A DNA stretch of 46,866 bases from Phormidium tanganyikae FI6-MK23 (GTDB lineage: Bacteria > Cyanobacteriota > Cyanobacteriia > Leptolyngbyales > Leptolyngbyaceae), in contig JAHHHU010000028.1 of NCBI GenBank assembly GCA_019359175.1, positions 1 through 46,866 on the forward strand, read 5' to 3'. This document shows positions 17,837-26,551 of this stretch, piece after piece; the stretch's first letter is position 1, and every line of letters starts with the position of its first letter. A program made the position numbers and the translations under genes. Under the pieces are notes generated by a model. The model saw only the letters and a program-made list of their open reading frames with translations, made no database searches and was not told the origin of the DNA.

Positions 17837-19096
17837 ATGCAGTTCGTTGAGCCGAGAATTTCTGAATACGACATTACGATCGTGGGTGGCGGTGTGGTTG
17901 GAACCACGTTCGCCTGCGCATTAAAGGATTCTGGCTTTCGAGTCGCACTGATCGAAGCCGAACTGAAATCACAATCTGTCTCCCGCGCTCAGGCGTATTC
18001 GATTTCACTTCTATCGAGCCAAATTTTTGAAGGGATGGGCGTGTGGCAGCAAATCCGCCCCCAAGTTGAAACTTATAAAAAAGTGCGCCTCTCAGATTCG
18101 GATTGCCCAACTACCGTTCAGTTTGCACCCCGCGATATTGGAACCGAAACACTCGGCTATGTAGCCGAACATCGAGTCTTAATCACTGCGATTCAAGACC
18201 TTCTCCAGACTTGCCCAAATGTTGAGCTATTTTGTCCGGCAAAAGTCGTGAAAACTGAATACCACTCAGACAACGCTATTTTAGATGTGATGCTGAATGG
18301 TGAAGTGCAGCAAATCCGATCGCGCTTAGTTGTCGCCGCCGATGGCTCACGATCTCCCTTACGCCAACAAGCCGGAATCAAAACGCTAGGTTGGCAATAT
18401 TGGCAAGCCTGCGTCGTCGCGACCTTAAAGCTCGAATCTCCGCACGACAACACTGCTTATGAATGGTTCTGGAAAACCGGGCCTTCTGGCATTCTCCCAC
18501 TACCCAACAATCGCTGCCGAATTGTTTGGACAGCGACCCATACGGAAGCAGAGGAACTATTAGCGTTAGACGATCGAGCTTTTATCTCAGCCTTCAAAGA
18601 ACGCTACGGCTCTCACTTCGGCACACCAGAAATCGAAGGAAAACGTTATCTATTCCCGATTCAATTGATGCACAGCCGCAAGTATGTCCTGCCGCAGTTA
18701 GCCTTAATCGGTGATGCCGCTCATAGTTGCCATCCGTTAGGCGGTCAAGGAATCAACATGGGAATCCGTGATGCGGCTGCTCTAGCTCAAGTTCTACAAG
18801 CAGCACGGGAACGGGGCGAAGACATTTCAAGCCTCAAAGTTCTGAAGCGATACGAACGTTGGCGACAATGGGAAAACCTGCTCATCCTCAGCATTACCGA
18901 CTTATTGAATCGAACATTCTCGAATCAAATTTTCCCGATCGTGCAAATCCGCCGCTTCAGCTTATGGTTTCTGCGAAATATGCAGCCGATTCGCTCGATC
19001 GTATTTCGTCTCATGTCAGGCTTAACTGGACGCGCTCCGCAACTTGCTCAGAGATCGTGCAGCTTACCGCATCTGTCTCTAAGGGTTGAGAATTAG
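17837..19096 (+). CDS. FAD-dependent monooxygenase, UbiH/Coq6 family
   Basis: This 419-residue flavoprotein has the N-terminal dinucleotide-binding motif DITIVGGGVVG (12-22). The mid-protein VAADGSRSPLRQQAG (DG motif) and the C-terminal LIGDAAHSCHPLGGQGINMGIRDA (GD motif) follow, the three marks of aromatic-ring hydroxylases of the UbiH/UbiF/Coq6 group. In proteobacteria these hydroxylate ubiquinone precursors. Cyanobacteria make plastoquinone, phylloquinone and tocopherol instead, so the substrate here is open; a prenylquinone-related hydroxylation is only an inference. ATG 17837 is chosen because it places the FAD motif near the N-terminus; an upstream in-frame start at 17783 adds 18 residues of no family similarity. 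Confidence 0.87.
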   Translation: MQFVEPRISEYDITIVGGGVVGTTFACALKDSGFRVALIEAELKSQSVSRAQAYSISLLSSQIFEGMGVWQQIRPQVETYKKVRLSDSDCPTTVQFAPRDIGTETLGYVAEHRVLITAIQDLLQTCPNVELFCPAKVVKTEYHSDNAILDVMLNGEVQQIRSRLVVAADGSRSPLRQQAGIKTLGWQYWQACVVATLKLESPHDNTAYEWFWKTGPSGILPLPNNRCRIVWTATHTEAEELLALDDRAFISAFKERYGSHFGTPEIEGKRYLFPIQLMHSRKYVLPQLALIGDAAHSCHPLGGQGINMGIRDAAALAQVLQAARERGEDISSLKVLKRYERWRQWENLLILSITDLLNRTFSNQIFPIVQIRRFSLWFLRNMQPIRSIVFRLMSGLTGRAPQLAQRSCSLPHLSLRVEN

Positions 19097-19142
19097 ACAG
19101 CGATAATGCAAAGATCATGATCGGCAAGTTGTGGATGGTGTT

Positions 19143-19835
19143 ATGCCGAAAGCGATCGTATTACTCTCTGGTGGTTTAGATTCCGCAACGACAACGGCAC
19201 AGGCGATCGTAGATGGTTACGAGCCGATCGCGCTCTCATTTCGTTACGGTCAACGGCACGATCGAGAACTCCAAGCCGCTCAGATTTTGTCGAAACATTT
19301 CAATCTGTCGCAGCATTTTGTGATTGATGTGAATTTGGCGCAGTGGGGCGGATCAGCTTTGACCGATACTGCGATTGACGTTCCCACTGAAGGTATCCAA
19401 CCCGATTTGATTCCGATTACCTATGTTCCAGGGCGGAATACGGTGTTTATCTCAATCGCGCTTTCTCTAGCAGAAGCGCAAAACGCAGAAGCAATCTATC
19501 TGGGTATCAATGCGGTAGATTATTCGGGCTACCCAGATTGCCGTCCAGAGTATCTATCAGCGTTTCAAACCCTAGCTCAGTTGTCCTCTAAAGCAGGATT
19601 AGAAGGCAAAGCACCGAAATTAGTCGCACCGCTGGTTATGGATTCTAAAACCGATATTGTGAAGCGGGCGCTCGCGCTCGGCGTTCCGATTGACAAAACC
19701 TGGTCGTGCTATCAAGGTGGTGAGTTGCCTTGTGGCGTGTGTGATTCTTGTCGAATTCGCGATCGAGCACTGATCGAAGCTGGACATCCAGAACTTGCCA
19801 CACCCCAAGGGCGAAACTTCTATCAAGAAGCTTAA
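19143..19835 (+). CDS. queC: 7-cyano-7-deazaguanine synthase (preQ0 synthase)
   Basis: This 230-residue enzyme performs the ATP-dependent conversion of 7-carboxy-7-deazaguanine to preQ0, a precursor of queuosine in tRNA. Seen are the PP-loop SGGLDS (9-14), [44 protein letters not shown], and the zinc site [15 protein letters not shown] near the C-terminus. All catalytic elements are present and the length is normal. The ATG at 19143 is preferred to the GTG at 19131. It lies 46 bp after the FAD hydroxylase on the same strand. No other que gene is in the window. Confidence 0.95.
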   Translation: MPKAIVLLSGGLDSATTTAQAIVDGYEPIALSFRYGQRHDRELQAAQILSKHFNLSQHFVIDVNLAQWGGSALTDTAIDVPTEGIQPDLIPITYVPGRNTVFISIALSLAEAQNAEAIYLGINAVDYSGYPDCRPEYLSAFQTLAQLSSKAGLEGKAPKLVAPLVMDSKTDIVKRALALGVPIDKTWSCYQGGELPCGVCDSCRIRDRALIEAGHPELATPQGRNFYQEA

Positions 19836-20371
19836 GGATTGCTTCAAGAAATTGAACAAAAACTTAAATTCAAACAAAAGTAATTCCGCATTTACTGTTG
19901 AATAAAGTTGCAATGAAATCTAAAGGAAATCAGTAGTCGATCGCTTTAGCAATTGATTGCATCTTTGCTCAGAAAACTGGTTCAAAACTTCTCAACTTCT
20001 TCCAAATTGAAATCGATCAGCTTGCGCTCTTTTCTAATTTAATTATTGGGGAACTGAGCGCTACCTCAATCGGGTTGTATCTTCTATAAGTCTTTACAAA
20101 TCCAGATAATCGTCATCAAAGACAATCCGCGATCGATTTCAAATCGATCGATATGACTCGATTAAATCTTCAATTTCTAAGGAAGTTAAAGATTTTAGTT
20201 AAAAAGTTTACCAAAAGTATTTCTAAAAGCTTAAAAGCTAAGAAATACCAAAGCATGAAAACCAACAATAAACGATTAAAACTCAAGCGTCAAAAGATTT
20301 TCAGCCAATTTTATCTCGAAAAGCGCAGATTAAACAGTCGCTATATTGAATTTCAGATTGGTACTTTTGTC
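19836..20371. other. A+T-rich spacer with a 19-bp palindrome
   Basis: No gene is supported in this stretch. It is visibly A+T-rich. The palindrome GATCGATTT-C-AAATCGATC occupies 20131-20149. From 20153 an open frame runs into the receiver gene, but its first ~70 residues are almost all Lys/Arg/Leu/Ser, as expected for translated A-rich DNA, so it is treated as leader rather than protein. Confidence 0.5.
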
Positions 20372-20758
20372 ATGGTCTTTCCGTCCACTTACATCCTACT
20401 TTTAGCTCCACAACTCGAAGAATTGCAGGGATTGGAATCATTGCTCCAGCAAGTCGCACTCGACGTAGAGATCGTAGACACCGCCGATCAAGCTCTTGCG
20501 CGGGTGCTGCAAAACCCCCCCTGCCTCATCATTCTGCAAGAACACCTCCGCTCTGAGTCCACAATTCATCAACTCCGCACGATCGCTGATGCCGATCGTA
20601 TGACGTTGGTCATTGTTACAGAGATAGATTCTCCTAGTTGGTTTCACCAAGATCAGCGCCCCGATGTCGATGGCTTTCTGGTCAAACCTCTTAGTTCAGA
20701 TGTATTGTTTTCGCTGATTCATTCGGCTTCAGCACGCCAATATTGTCAACGATCGTAA
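20372..20758 (+). CDS. Degenerate response-regulator receiver-like protein
   Basis: This 128-residue protein resembles a stand-alone CheY-like receiver in pattern: YILLLAPQLEELQGLESLL, ALARVLQNPPCLIILQE, TLVIVTEID, DGFLVKPLSSDVLFSLI. The beta5 Lys of KP is present and a Thr is near the beta4 position. The residue expected to be the phospho-acceptor Asp after beta3 falls at LQE, and the beta1 acidic pair is replaced by LAPQ. It is therefore probably not phosphorylated in the usual way and may act as a pseudo-receiver in protein-protein contacts. The ATG at 20372 gives a domain-sized protein; the upstream open frame to 20153 would add a very basic 73-residue extension. Confidence 0.6.
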   Translation: MVFPSTYILLLAPQLEELQGLESLLQQVALDVEIVDTADQALARVLQNPPCLIILQEHLRSESTIHQLRTIADADRMTLVIVTEIDSPSWFHQDQRPDVDGFLVKPLSSDVLFSLIHSASARQYCQRS

Positions 20759-21587
20759 AGCTGTGTTGTCAAATGCTGACATCCCACCCACATCTATCAA
20801 TAGACAATAGACAGGCTTTTTTAATTCGTTCTTCAGCGTGATAGGGAAAACTAATCATTCAGAAGTTTCAACTTGTGCGCCGCTACTCGCAATAACTATT
20901 ATTTATCAGTAAGTTAAGGGTTCCAAGTGCTGCTGAACTCCCTAGTTATCAGGATTTGGACGCGAACTGCGAACTAGCATCCTATTAATGAAGCTAATCA
21001 TCAGTTTGAGTCAGTCCCACAATTTTGGGCTACCGTTATCAACAGAACGACAAAATTATCTATCACTTTTGGGGGTAGCACAGAGATACAAGCGTGGATC
21101 ACGCCAGAATTTTGCGATAGATTTGAGTCAGATTCGATGCCTCACCTCAAAAGATGATTACTCTGTTGAACTGTAAATCGATATGTAAATTTTATAAGCA
21201 CGCAATCACTGCGATCGCTTAACCGTAATGGCAACGTGAATGCTAAACACAGTAGATTTGTCCAGTTCGATTCATAAAGAAATCAGAAAAAGGGTGCAAC
21301 TTTTGTGAGAAAGGCTACAATCGGGGAGACATTCCAATCACTTAGAAATAATGATCTCAGAATTTCAGCTTCTGCCAACCGTATTTCCCCGGAAAGTTAG
21401 GGCAGTCGCTAATTTTGTCTGATCATTTTTACGATCGCTCTACTGCACACCAGTTGACGAACGCGAGCCTGTCATGCTTGCAACCGATACCGCCTCTGGG
21501 TCAGCAAGACTGCATCGAACCGACCAACACCTGTTTCCAGTGCTGGGACATTTTACTTCATTACTTAAGGAGCATGAGGAACGCGGC
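20759..21587. other. Long leader region upstream of sigA
   Basis: This 829-bp stretch has no convincing gene. A 62-codon open frame at 20988-21176 and a 23-codon frame at 21351-21422 (MISEFQLLPTVF...) are present but unsupported; the latter could be a leader peptide. A TACAAT hexamer near 21316 is a possible -10 box for sigA. Cyanobacterial sigA genes often have long 5' leaders with several promoters, which fits the size. Confidence 0.45.
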
Positions 21588-22712
21588 ATGACCCAAGCCA
21601 AAGACTTACTCGTTGTTGAAGAAGCATTCGACCCTTCAGAAGCTCTAGAAGTCGAGATAGATCTCGACGATCTTGAAGATATTGATGATTCGGGAGAGGA
21701 TGACGAAGAGGGGAAACCCAGTAAGGGGCGTGCGACTCGTCGCCGGACTCAAGCCAAGAAGAAGCACTACACCGAAGATTCAATTCGGTTGTATTTGCAA
21801 GAAATCGGTCGAATTCGCCTTCTCCGCGCTGACGAGGAAATTGAACTCGCACGCAAAATTGCAGACTTGCTGGAACTAGAGCGGATTCGGTTCCGTTTAG
21901 CCGATAAGCTCGATCGAGAGCCGTCGGATGCAGATTGGGCAGAGGAGGTTAAGATGCCTCTGCAACAGTTCCGCCATCGCTTACATCTGGGTCGTCGCGC
22001 CAAGGATAAAATGGTGCAGTCGAACCTCAGATTGGTGGTGTCGATCGCGAAAAAGTATATGAATCGCGGTTTATCATTCCAAGATTTGATTCAAGAAGGT
22101 AGCTTGGGCTTGATTCGGGCGGCTGAGAAGTTCGACCACGAAAAAGGCTATAAGTTCTCGACGTATGCAACCTGGTGGATTCGTCAGGCGATTACGAGAG
22201 CGATCGCGGATCAGTCCAGAACGATTCGCCTTCCGGTTCACTTGTATGAAACCATTTCGCGCATCAAAAAGACAACGAAACTGTTGTCTCAGGAAATGGG
22301 ACGCAAGCCAACTGAGGAAGAAATTGCAACTCGGATGGAAATGACGATCGAGAAGCTTCGTTTCATCGCAAAATCTGCTCAGTTGCCGATCTCGTTGGAA
22401 ACTCCGATCGGGAAAGAGGAAGACTCTCGTCTGGGAGACTTTATCGAGTCTGATGGTGAAACACCAGAAGATCAGGTTTCTAAGAATTTGCTACGTGAAG
22501 ACCTCGAAGGCGTTTTGGCAACCCTCAGCCCGCGCGAAAAAGATGTGTTGCGGTTGCGCTACGGCTTGGATGACGGTCGGATGAAGACCCTTGAAGAAAT
22601 CGGTCAAATCTTCAATGTGACTCGTGAACGCATTCGTCAAATCGAAGCGAAAGCACTGAGAAAGTTACGCCACCCGAATCGCAATAGTGTCTTGAAAGAA
22701 TACATTCGGTAG
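21588..22712 (+). CDS. sigA: RNA polymerase principal sigma factor SigA (group 1, RpoD)
   Basis: This 374-residue group 1 sigma-70 factor directs housekeeping transcription. An acidic N-terminal stretch ([22 protein letters not shown]) and a basic [15 protein letters not shown] linker lead into region 1.2 [15 protein letters not shown]. Region 2 follows with [20 protein letters not shown], then [18 protein letters not shown] for -10 recognition and melting. Region 3 comes next, then region 4 with the helix-turn-helix [20 protein letters not shown]. The exact C-terminus [11 protein letters not shown] is that of cyanobacterial SigA. The start at 21588 is chosen because GAGGA lies seven bases upstream; an in-frame ATG at 21474 would add 38 residues unlike the family. 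An intrinsic terminator follows. Confidence 0.96.
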   Translation: MTQAKDLLVVEEAFDPSEALEVEIDLDDLEDIDDSGEDDEEGKPSKGRATRRRTQAKKKHYTEDSIRLYLQEIGRIRLLRADEEIELARKIADLLELERIRFRLADKLDREPSDADWAEEVKMPLQQFRHRLHLGRRAKDKMVQSNLRLVVSIAKKYMNRGLSFQDLIQEGSLGLIRAAEKFDHEKGYKFSTYATWWIRQAITRAIADQSRTIRLPVHLYETISRIKKTTKLLSQEMGRKPTEEEIATRMEMTIEKLRFIAKSAQLPISLETPIGKEEDSRLGDFIESDGETPEDQVSKNLLREDLEGVLATLSPREKDVLRLRYGLDDGRMKTLEEIGQIFNVTRERIRQIEAKALRKLRHPNRNSVLKEYIR

Positions 22713-22734
22713 GGTTCAGCAATTTTCAGATTCG

Positions 22735-22765
22735 CCCGGTCGTGTTTATCGCGATCGGGTTTTTT
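22735..22765 (+). terminator. Intrinsic terminator of sigA
   Basis: CCCGGTCG (22735-22742) pairs with CGATCGGG (22752-22759), one G-U pair, 9-base loop, followed by six T. It lies 22 bp after sigA and just touches the end of the convergent folA gene. Confidence 0.88.
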
Positions 22766-23240
22766 AGCGGCAATATGTTTCAAATCGATAGCCGTTTCGC
22801 TGTTCTGATTTGACTAATTCAAATTCGCTTAAACAATCGCGCCATTCCAGAAAAAATATGTCCCCTGTGTAATCGCCTTCTACGATCGTTAATTCCATTC
22901 GATCAACAAATTCCAACGCTTGTCGATAAATCGATGCGCCCCCAATCACGAACAATTTTTCATCGCTACAATCGAGAACTTCAGAAAGCGATCGCACAAA
23001 CTCAACATTGGGAAGATTAGATTTGAGGAATTGTGAGGAAACGATAACGTTCTTGCGGTGAGGGAGTGGACGTTTTTGCAGATCAAACTCCCAAGTTTTT
23101 CGACCCATAATGACGGTATGATGCAGCGTGAGTTTCCGAAAACGTTGGAGATCTTCTGGAATTGACCAAGGTAGTTTGCCGCGATCGCCAATGACTCCGT
23201 TTGTTTGCGCGATTGCAGCGATTAAGATAACTTCGGGCAT
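22764..23240 (-). CDS. folA: Dihydrofolate reductase
   Basis: This 158-residue DHFR reduces dihydrofolate to tetrahydrofolate with NADPH. It has the expected IAAIAQTNGVIGDRGKLPW start (Met20-loop region), the acidic active-site residue in IPEDLQRFR, VIMGRKTWE for NADPH binding, and the late FVIGGASIYRQAL block. Length is standard for bacterial DHFR. It is oriented against sigA (their ends meet at the terminator) and is divergent from pipX with a 200-bp spacer holding both promoters. Some cyanobacteria lack a folA, so its presence is worth recording. Confidence 0.94.
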   Translation of the reverse strand: MPEVILIAAIAQTNGVIGDRGKLPWSIPEDLQRFRKLTLHHTVIMGRKTWEFDLQKRPLPHRKNVIVSSQFLKSNLPNVEFVRSLSEVLDCSDEKLFVIGGASIYRQALEFVDRMELTIVEGDYTGDIFFLEWRDCLSEFELVKSEQRNGYRFETYCR

Positions 23241-23440
23241 GAGTCGCGTTTTGTTTTCAGGACAACTTGAGCAGTTCCTCTATTCTGTAATCTCTACAGT
23301 TGCAAAAACTTCTTTAGCCACGACTTGCACAATTCATGGCAAAGGCGAACAAATTATTCCAGTGGATGATTACAATTTGTAAATTCCTATCGATACTTAA
23401 TTCTAAAGCGTGCGCTCACTCTCTTCCTGATGGATGGTAA

Positions 23441-23710
23441 ATGGATACTGAGAATTATTTGAACCACCCAACCTTTGGGCTGTTATTTCGGGTGTGTTTG
23501 GTTGAGGAACATCGAGAATTATTCAGTACACTCTACGCTCAACGGTTGTTTTTTGTTGTGTTGCATAACGCTGACGAATTGGAATTTGAACCGATCGGAC
23601 GTAGCGATGCGAAAGTACTGGTCGAAAATCGCATGAGAATGCTACGTCGATCGGGAATGTACAAAGAGTACGATCAACTTCAGAAGGCTCACAAAAATAC
23701 ATTCCAATGA
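23441..23710 (+). CDS. pipX: PII-interacting protein X, NtcA co-activator
   Basis: This 89-residue protein is PipX over its whole length, with the Tudor-like N-terminal domain (ENYLNHPTFGLLFRVCLVEE..LFSTLYAQRLFFVV) and the two C-terminal helices (DAKVLVENRMRMLRRSGMYKEYDQLQKAHKNTFQ). PipX swaps partners between the PII protein GlnB and the transcription factor NtcA: with high 2-oxoglutarate it co-activates NtcA, and with low it is held by PII. The stop overlaps the next start by four bases (ATGA), giving the conserved pipX-pipY pair and suggesting translational coupling. PipX is confined to cyanobacteria, so this gene fixes the phylum. Confidence 0.97.
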   Translation: MDTENYLNHPTFGLLFRVCLVEEHRELFSTLYAQRLFFVVLHNADELEFEPIGRSDAKVLVENRMRMLRRSGMYKEYDQLQKAHKNTFQ

Positions 23711-24369
23711 CCGCGACGTTACAGAACCACATTGCCGAATTTTGCGCCAAAGTTCCATCCCACATCCGAGTGATTGCTGTGACTAAAACAGTTTCGGTGG
23801 AGGCGATGAGAGCCGCTTATGCTGCCGGAATTCGAGATTTTGGCGAAAACCGAGTTCAAGAAGCGGAGACGAAACGCGCAGAACTGAAAGATTTAACCGA
23901 TATAACGTGGCACTTTATCGGGCATTTGCAGAGTAACAAGGCAAAAAGCGCGATCGAGATCTTCAATTGGATTCAATCCGTTGACAGTCTGAAACTTGCA
24001 GAGCGGCTCGATCGATTGGCAGGAGAACGCGATCGTAAACCGCAAGTCTGTCTACAAGTCAAGCTGATGAATGATCCCAGCAAATCAGGCTTCTCAGTTT
24101 CAGAACTTTGGGAAGCGATTCCGCAGCTTGAAAAGATAGAGCATTTGCAGATTAGAGGATTGATGGTAATCCCGCCGTTTGATCTCGAATCTGATGCAAC
24201 CTTAGCGCTGTTTCACCAAGCGAAAGAACTGGCTGAGAAGATCCGACTAGAGAGCAATCTTCAAATCGATCAGCTTTCGATGGGAATGTCAGATGATTAC
24301 GCCCTGGCAATTCAGGCGGGTGCAACTATGATCCGACCAGGGCGAATTTTATTCGGTGCAAGATTCTGA
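23707..24369 (+). CDS. pipY: PLP homeostasis protein PipY (YggS/PLPBP family)
   Basis: This 220-residue TIM-barrel PLP-binding protein has no known catalytic activity and keeps vitamin B6 and amino/keto acid pools balanced. The PLP-binding Lys27 lies in IAVTKTVS, and the family blocks GIRDFGENRVQEAETK, WHFIGHLQSNKAK, QVKLMNDPSKSGF, GLMVIPP, LSMGMSDDYALAIQAGATMIRPGRILFG are all present. It is the second gene of the pipX-pipY operon and lies upstream of sepF, the same order of yggS-like gene then sepF as in the Bacillus ylmE-ylmF(sepF) region. Confidence 0.96.
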   Translation: MTATLQNHIAEFCAKVPSHIRVIAVTKTVSVEAMRAAYAAGIRDFGENRVQEAETKRAELKDLTDITWHFIGHLQSNKAKSAIEIFNWIQSVDSLKLAERLDRLAGERDRKPQVCLQVKLMNDPSKSGFSVSELWEAIPQLEKIEHLQIRGLMVIPPFDLESDATLALFHQAKELAEKIRLESNLQIDQLSMGMSDDYALAIQAGATMIRPGRILFGARF

Positions 24370-25013
24370 CAACAATTACAGCAGTTTCAAAAATACTGAT
24401 ACTGTATGTAAGCTGAATATGACAATGGGTCGAAACCTTGAATTCGATCGCGAAATCTTCTCTTTAGCCTTGTAACAAAAAATACATGAATACAGCGTTG
24501 AATTACGAGATGTCAGCATCAAATCTGTCTCGGTTCAATGCCAGATGCTCCCATTTCATACTTAGGGAAATGTACGCCGGAATTCTATTGAATTGTGATC
24601 GTTGTTTCGGCTGCCAAATTTGCCCTGTGCTTTGGAAACAATCCACTGATTCCAACAATTTAGAGAAGCCAGAACACTCTGCCCCACCGAATTGCAACAA
24701 ATTTAAGAGAAATTTTCAGATTTTTGATCCAACTTCCGAAAGTGCCGATACAATTGCACGCGGAGGCTAAAAAACTCCAAGAGAAGTATTCAAGTTCAAT
24801 CGCTGGATGTATACTGATTCTTCAATTCGTTATTTGTGCGGCAGTATAAGAACTTATCTAAGCTGTCAAACCACAAAATGGAATTTGCCCAACCAGCAAA
24901 GCAGTTTAGCATTAAACTCCAGCGATCAAAAATATCAGCGGTGGCTCTGCTACTCTCAATGACTTGACCGTGACTTTTCAGCAAACTCGATAGATGTGGA
25001 TGGAGCGTGAACA
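24370..25013. other. 644-bp spacer between pipY and sepF
   Basis: No gene is convincingly supported. A 94-codon open frame (24486-24770) has no ribosome binding site and no recognisable family. The spacer holds a perfect NtcA-type palindrome near its left end and, at the right end, GGAG eight bases before the sepF GTG start. sepF probably has its own promoter within the region. Confidence 0.5.
24471..24486. promoter_or_regulatory. Candidate NtcA-binding site
   Basis: TGTA-ACAAAAAA-TACA matches the full NtcA palindrome TGTA-N8-TACA. It lies 102 bp after pipY. A canonical class II arrangement needs a TA-N3-T -10 box about 22 bases away; none is exact in the plus direction, although loosely similar A+T-rich hexamers exist. 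The match is short, so chance is possible. Confidence 0.4.
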
Positions 25014-25622
25014 GTGAGTATTTTCAGCAAATTGCGGGATTTTGTCGGACTAAATGAACCCGTCGAATACGAATACGAATACGACGAAATGGATGGGCAA
25101 GAGTATCAGTCGCTCTATCAAGAAGAGAGCGCTGCGCCTGTTGCTCCGGTAGCTGTGACCGAAGAAGAAAACCGAGCGCGTCGCACCACTCGTTTTCGCG
25201 ATCGGGCTGTTGGAATTGGAAGTGAAACCGCTGGTGTAGGAGCCGCTATGAATAATGTGATTGGAATGCCAGGCGCAGCAAACGGAATTTCGGAAGTCGT
25301 GGTCGTGGAACCCCGCACGTTTGAAGAAATGCCCCAAGTAATTCAAGCATTGCGTGAGCGCAAATCAGTCGTGTTGAATCTGACGATCATGGATCCGGAT
25401 CAAGCGCAACGGGCTGTAGATTTCGTCGCAGGTGGTACTTATGCGATCGATGGTCATCAAGAGCGGATTGGCGAAAGCATTTTCCTCTTCACCCCAAGCT
25501 GTGTCCAAGTCAGCACTCAAGCAGGTGTGTTGAACGAAGTTCCTCAAGCAACCCCAGCTCGTCCTCGCGCTGCGGCTCCGACACCCGCTTGGGGCACAGA
25601 ACCGAGAGCGGCACAAGGTTAG
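25014..25622 (+). CDS. sepF: Cell division protein SepF (Cdv2)
   Basis: This 202-residue protein anchors and bundles FtsZ filaments at the division site. The N-terminal amphipathic helix [13 protein letters not shown] can bind membrane. A long acidic and variable linker rich in Tyr, Glu and Ala follows. The C-terminal SepF (DUF552) domain is at about 90-175, with [67 protein letters not shown] condensed into its typical pattern. The C-terminus is a Pro/Ala-rich tail. The start is GTG with GGAG eight bases upstream. proC follows after 67 bp containing a weak hairpin (25652-25657 side of an AAGGGT/ACCCTT stem), so the two may be partly cotranscribed. Confidence 0.95.
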   Translation: MSIFSKLRDFVGLNEPVEYEYEYDEMDGQEYQSLYQEESAAPVAPVAVTEEENRARRTTRFRDRAVGIGSETAGVGAAMNNVIGMPGAANGISEVVVVEPRTFEEMPQVIQALRERKSVVLNLTIMDPDQAQRAVDFVAGGTYAIDGHQERIGESIFLFTPSCVQVSTQAGVLNEVPQATPARPRAAAPTPAWGTEPRAAQG

Positions 25623-25689
25623 AAAAGGTTCAAGGGTGGAAGATAGCAGATCTCGAACCCTTTAATCTGTTGAATTCGAGGGCGATAGT

Positions 25690-26487
25690 TTGTCTAAACA
25701 ATTTGGCATGATTGGCGGCGGGATGATGGGAGAAGCTCTCTTGTCCCGCCTTGTTGCACAGAAGGTATTTGAGCCATCCGCGATCGTGGTGAGTGAACCG
25801 AATCGATCACGGACGGAATTTTTGGCGCAGCAGTATCACGTTCAAGTCACTGATCAGAACCAACAAGCTGCAGAATCGGACGTGATACTGCTGGCAATTA
25901 AGCCGCAAGTATTTCCGCTGATTGCTCAAGAATTTGCGGGTCAGAAAGTTTCTGCATTAGTGATCTCGATTCTCGCAGGAACGCCGATCGCTCAATTAGA
26001 GAAAGCCTTTCCCGGTGCGCCTGTAATCCGAGCGATGCCGAACACACCAGCAGCGGTTGGAGCGGGTATTACTGCGATCTCATCCGGTCAGCACGTTCAA
26101 CCGCATCACATCGAACAAGCTAGACAAATTCTTAGCACTGTAGGCGAAGTTGTTGAAGTCCCAGAATCGATGTTGGATGCTGTGACTGGATTATCTGGAT
26201 CAGGCCCAGGATATATTGCGATCGTCATCGAAGCTTTAGCCGATGGTGGAGTCGCAGCGGGATTACCGAGAGCGATCGCGCTCAAGTTAGCAATCCAAAC
26301 GGTGCGAGGAACGGCTCAATTATTGCAAGAGTCAGAAATTCATCCTGGGGAACTGAAAGATCGCGTCACTAGTCCGGGCGGAACGACGATCGCGGGAATT
26401 GCAGAACTCGAAAAAGCAGGAGTGCGATCGGCATTTATCGAAGCGGTGAAAGCGGCAGTTGTTCGATCGAAAGAACTTGGACAATAG
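25690..26487 (+). CDS. proC: Pyrroline-5-carboxylate reductase
   Basis: This 265-residue enzyme carries out the last step of proline synthesis, reducing 1-pyrroline-5-carboxylate with NAD(P)H. The Rossmann motif FGMIGGGMMGEAL is at the very N-terminus, RAMPNTPAAVGAG mid-protein, and the C-terminal signature blocks DAVTGLSGSGPGYIAIVIEALADGGVAAGLPR and LKDRVTSPGGTTIAGI are all intact. The start is a TTG with GAGGG seven bases upstream; starting at the internal ATG would cut into the dinucleotide fold. sepF-proC adjacency is conserved in cyanobacteria and seen in several Gram-positive bacteria. Confidence 0.95.
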   Translation: MSKQFGMIGGGMMGEALLSRLVAQKVFEPSAIVVSEPNRSRTEFLAQQYHVQVTDQNQQAAESDVILLAIKPQVFPLIAQEFAGQKVSALVISILAGTPIAQLEKAFPGAPVIRAMPNTPAAVGAGITAISSGQHVQPHHIEQARQILSTVGEVVEVPESMLDAVTGLSGSGPGYIAIVIEALADGGVAAGLPRAIALKLAIQTVRGTAQLLQESEIHPGELKDRVTSPGGTTIAGIAELEKAGVRSAFIEAVKAAVVRSKELGQ

Positions 26488-26551
26488 TTTCTGCATCGCT
26501 TCTTGCAAGGCAATGTTAGAATTTGGGCGATCTCGTCCGCAGGCGGCTTTT

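Noticed and set aside
20153-20371. N-terminal extension of the receiver protein
   Set aside because: About 40 percent Lys/Arg, matching translation of A-rich DNA, with no domain; the internal ATG gives a domain-sized protein.
21040-21100. TTATCAACA and TTATCTATC, resembling DnaA boxes upstream of sigA
   Set aside because: Imperfect matches, only two, no dnaA/dnaN context and no A+T unwinding element, so an origin is not supported.
24486-24770. 94-codon open frame in the pipY-sepF spacer with a CxxCxxC-like segment
   Set aside because: No ribosome binding site, no family resemblance, composition like non-coding DNA. The Cys cluster alone is not enough to call a gene.
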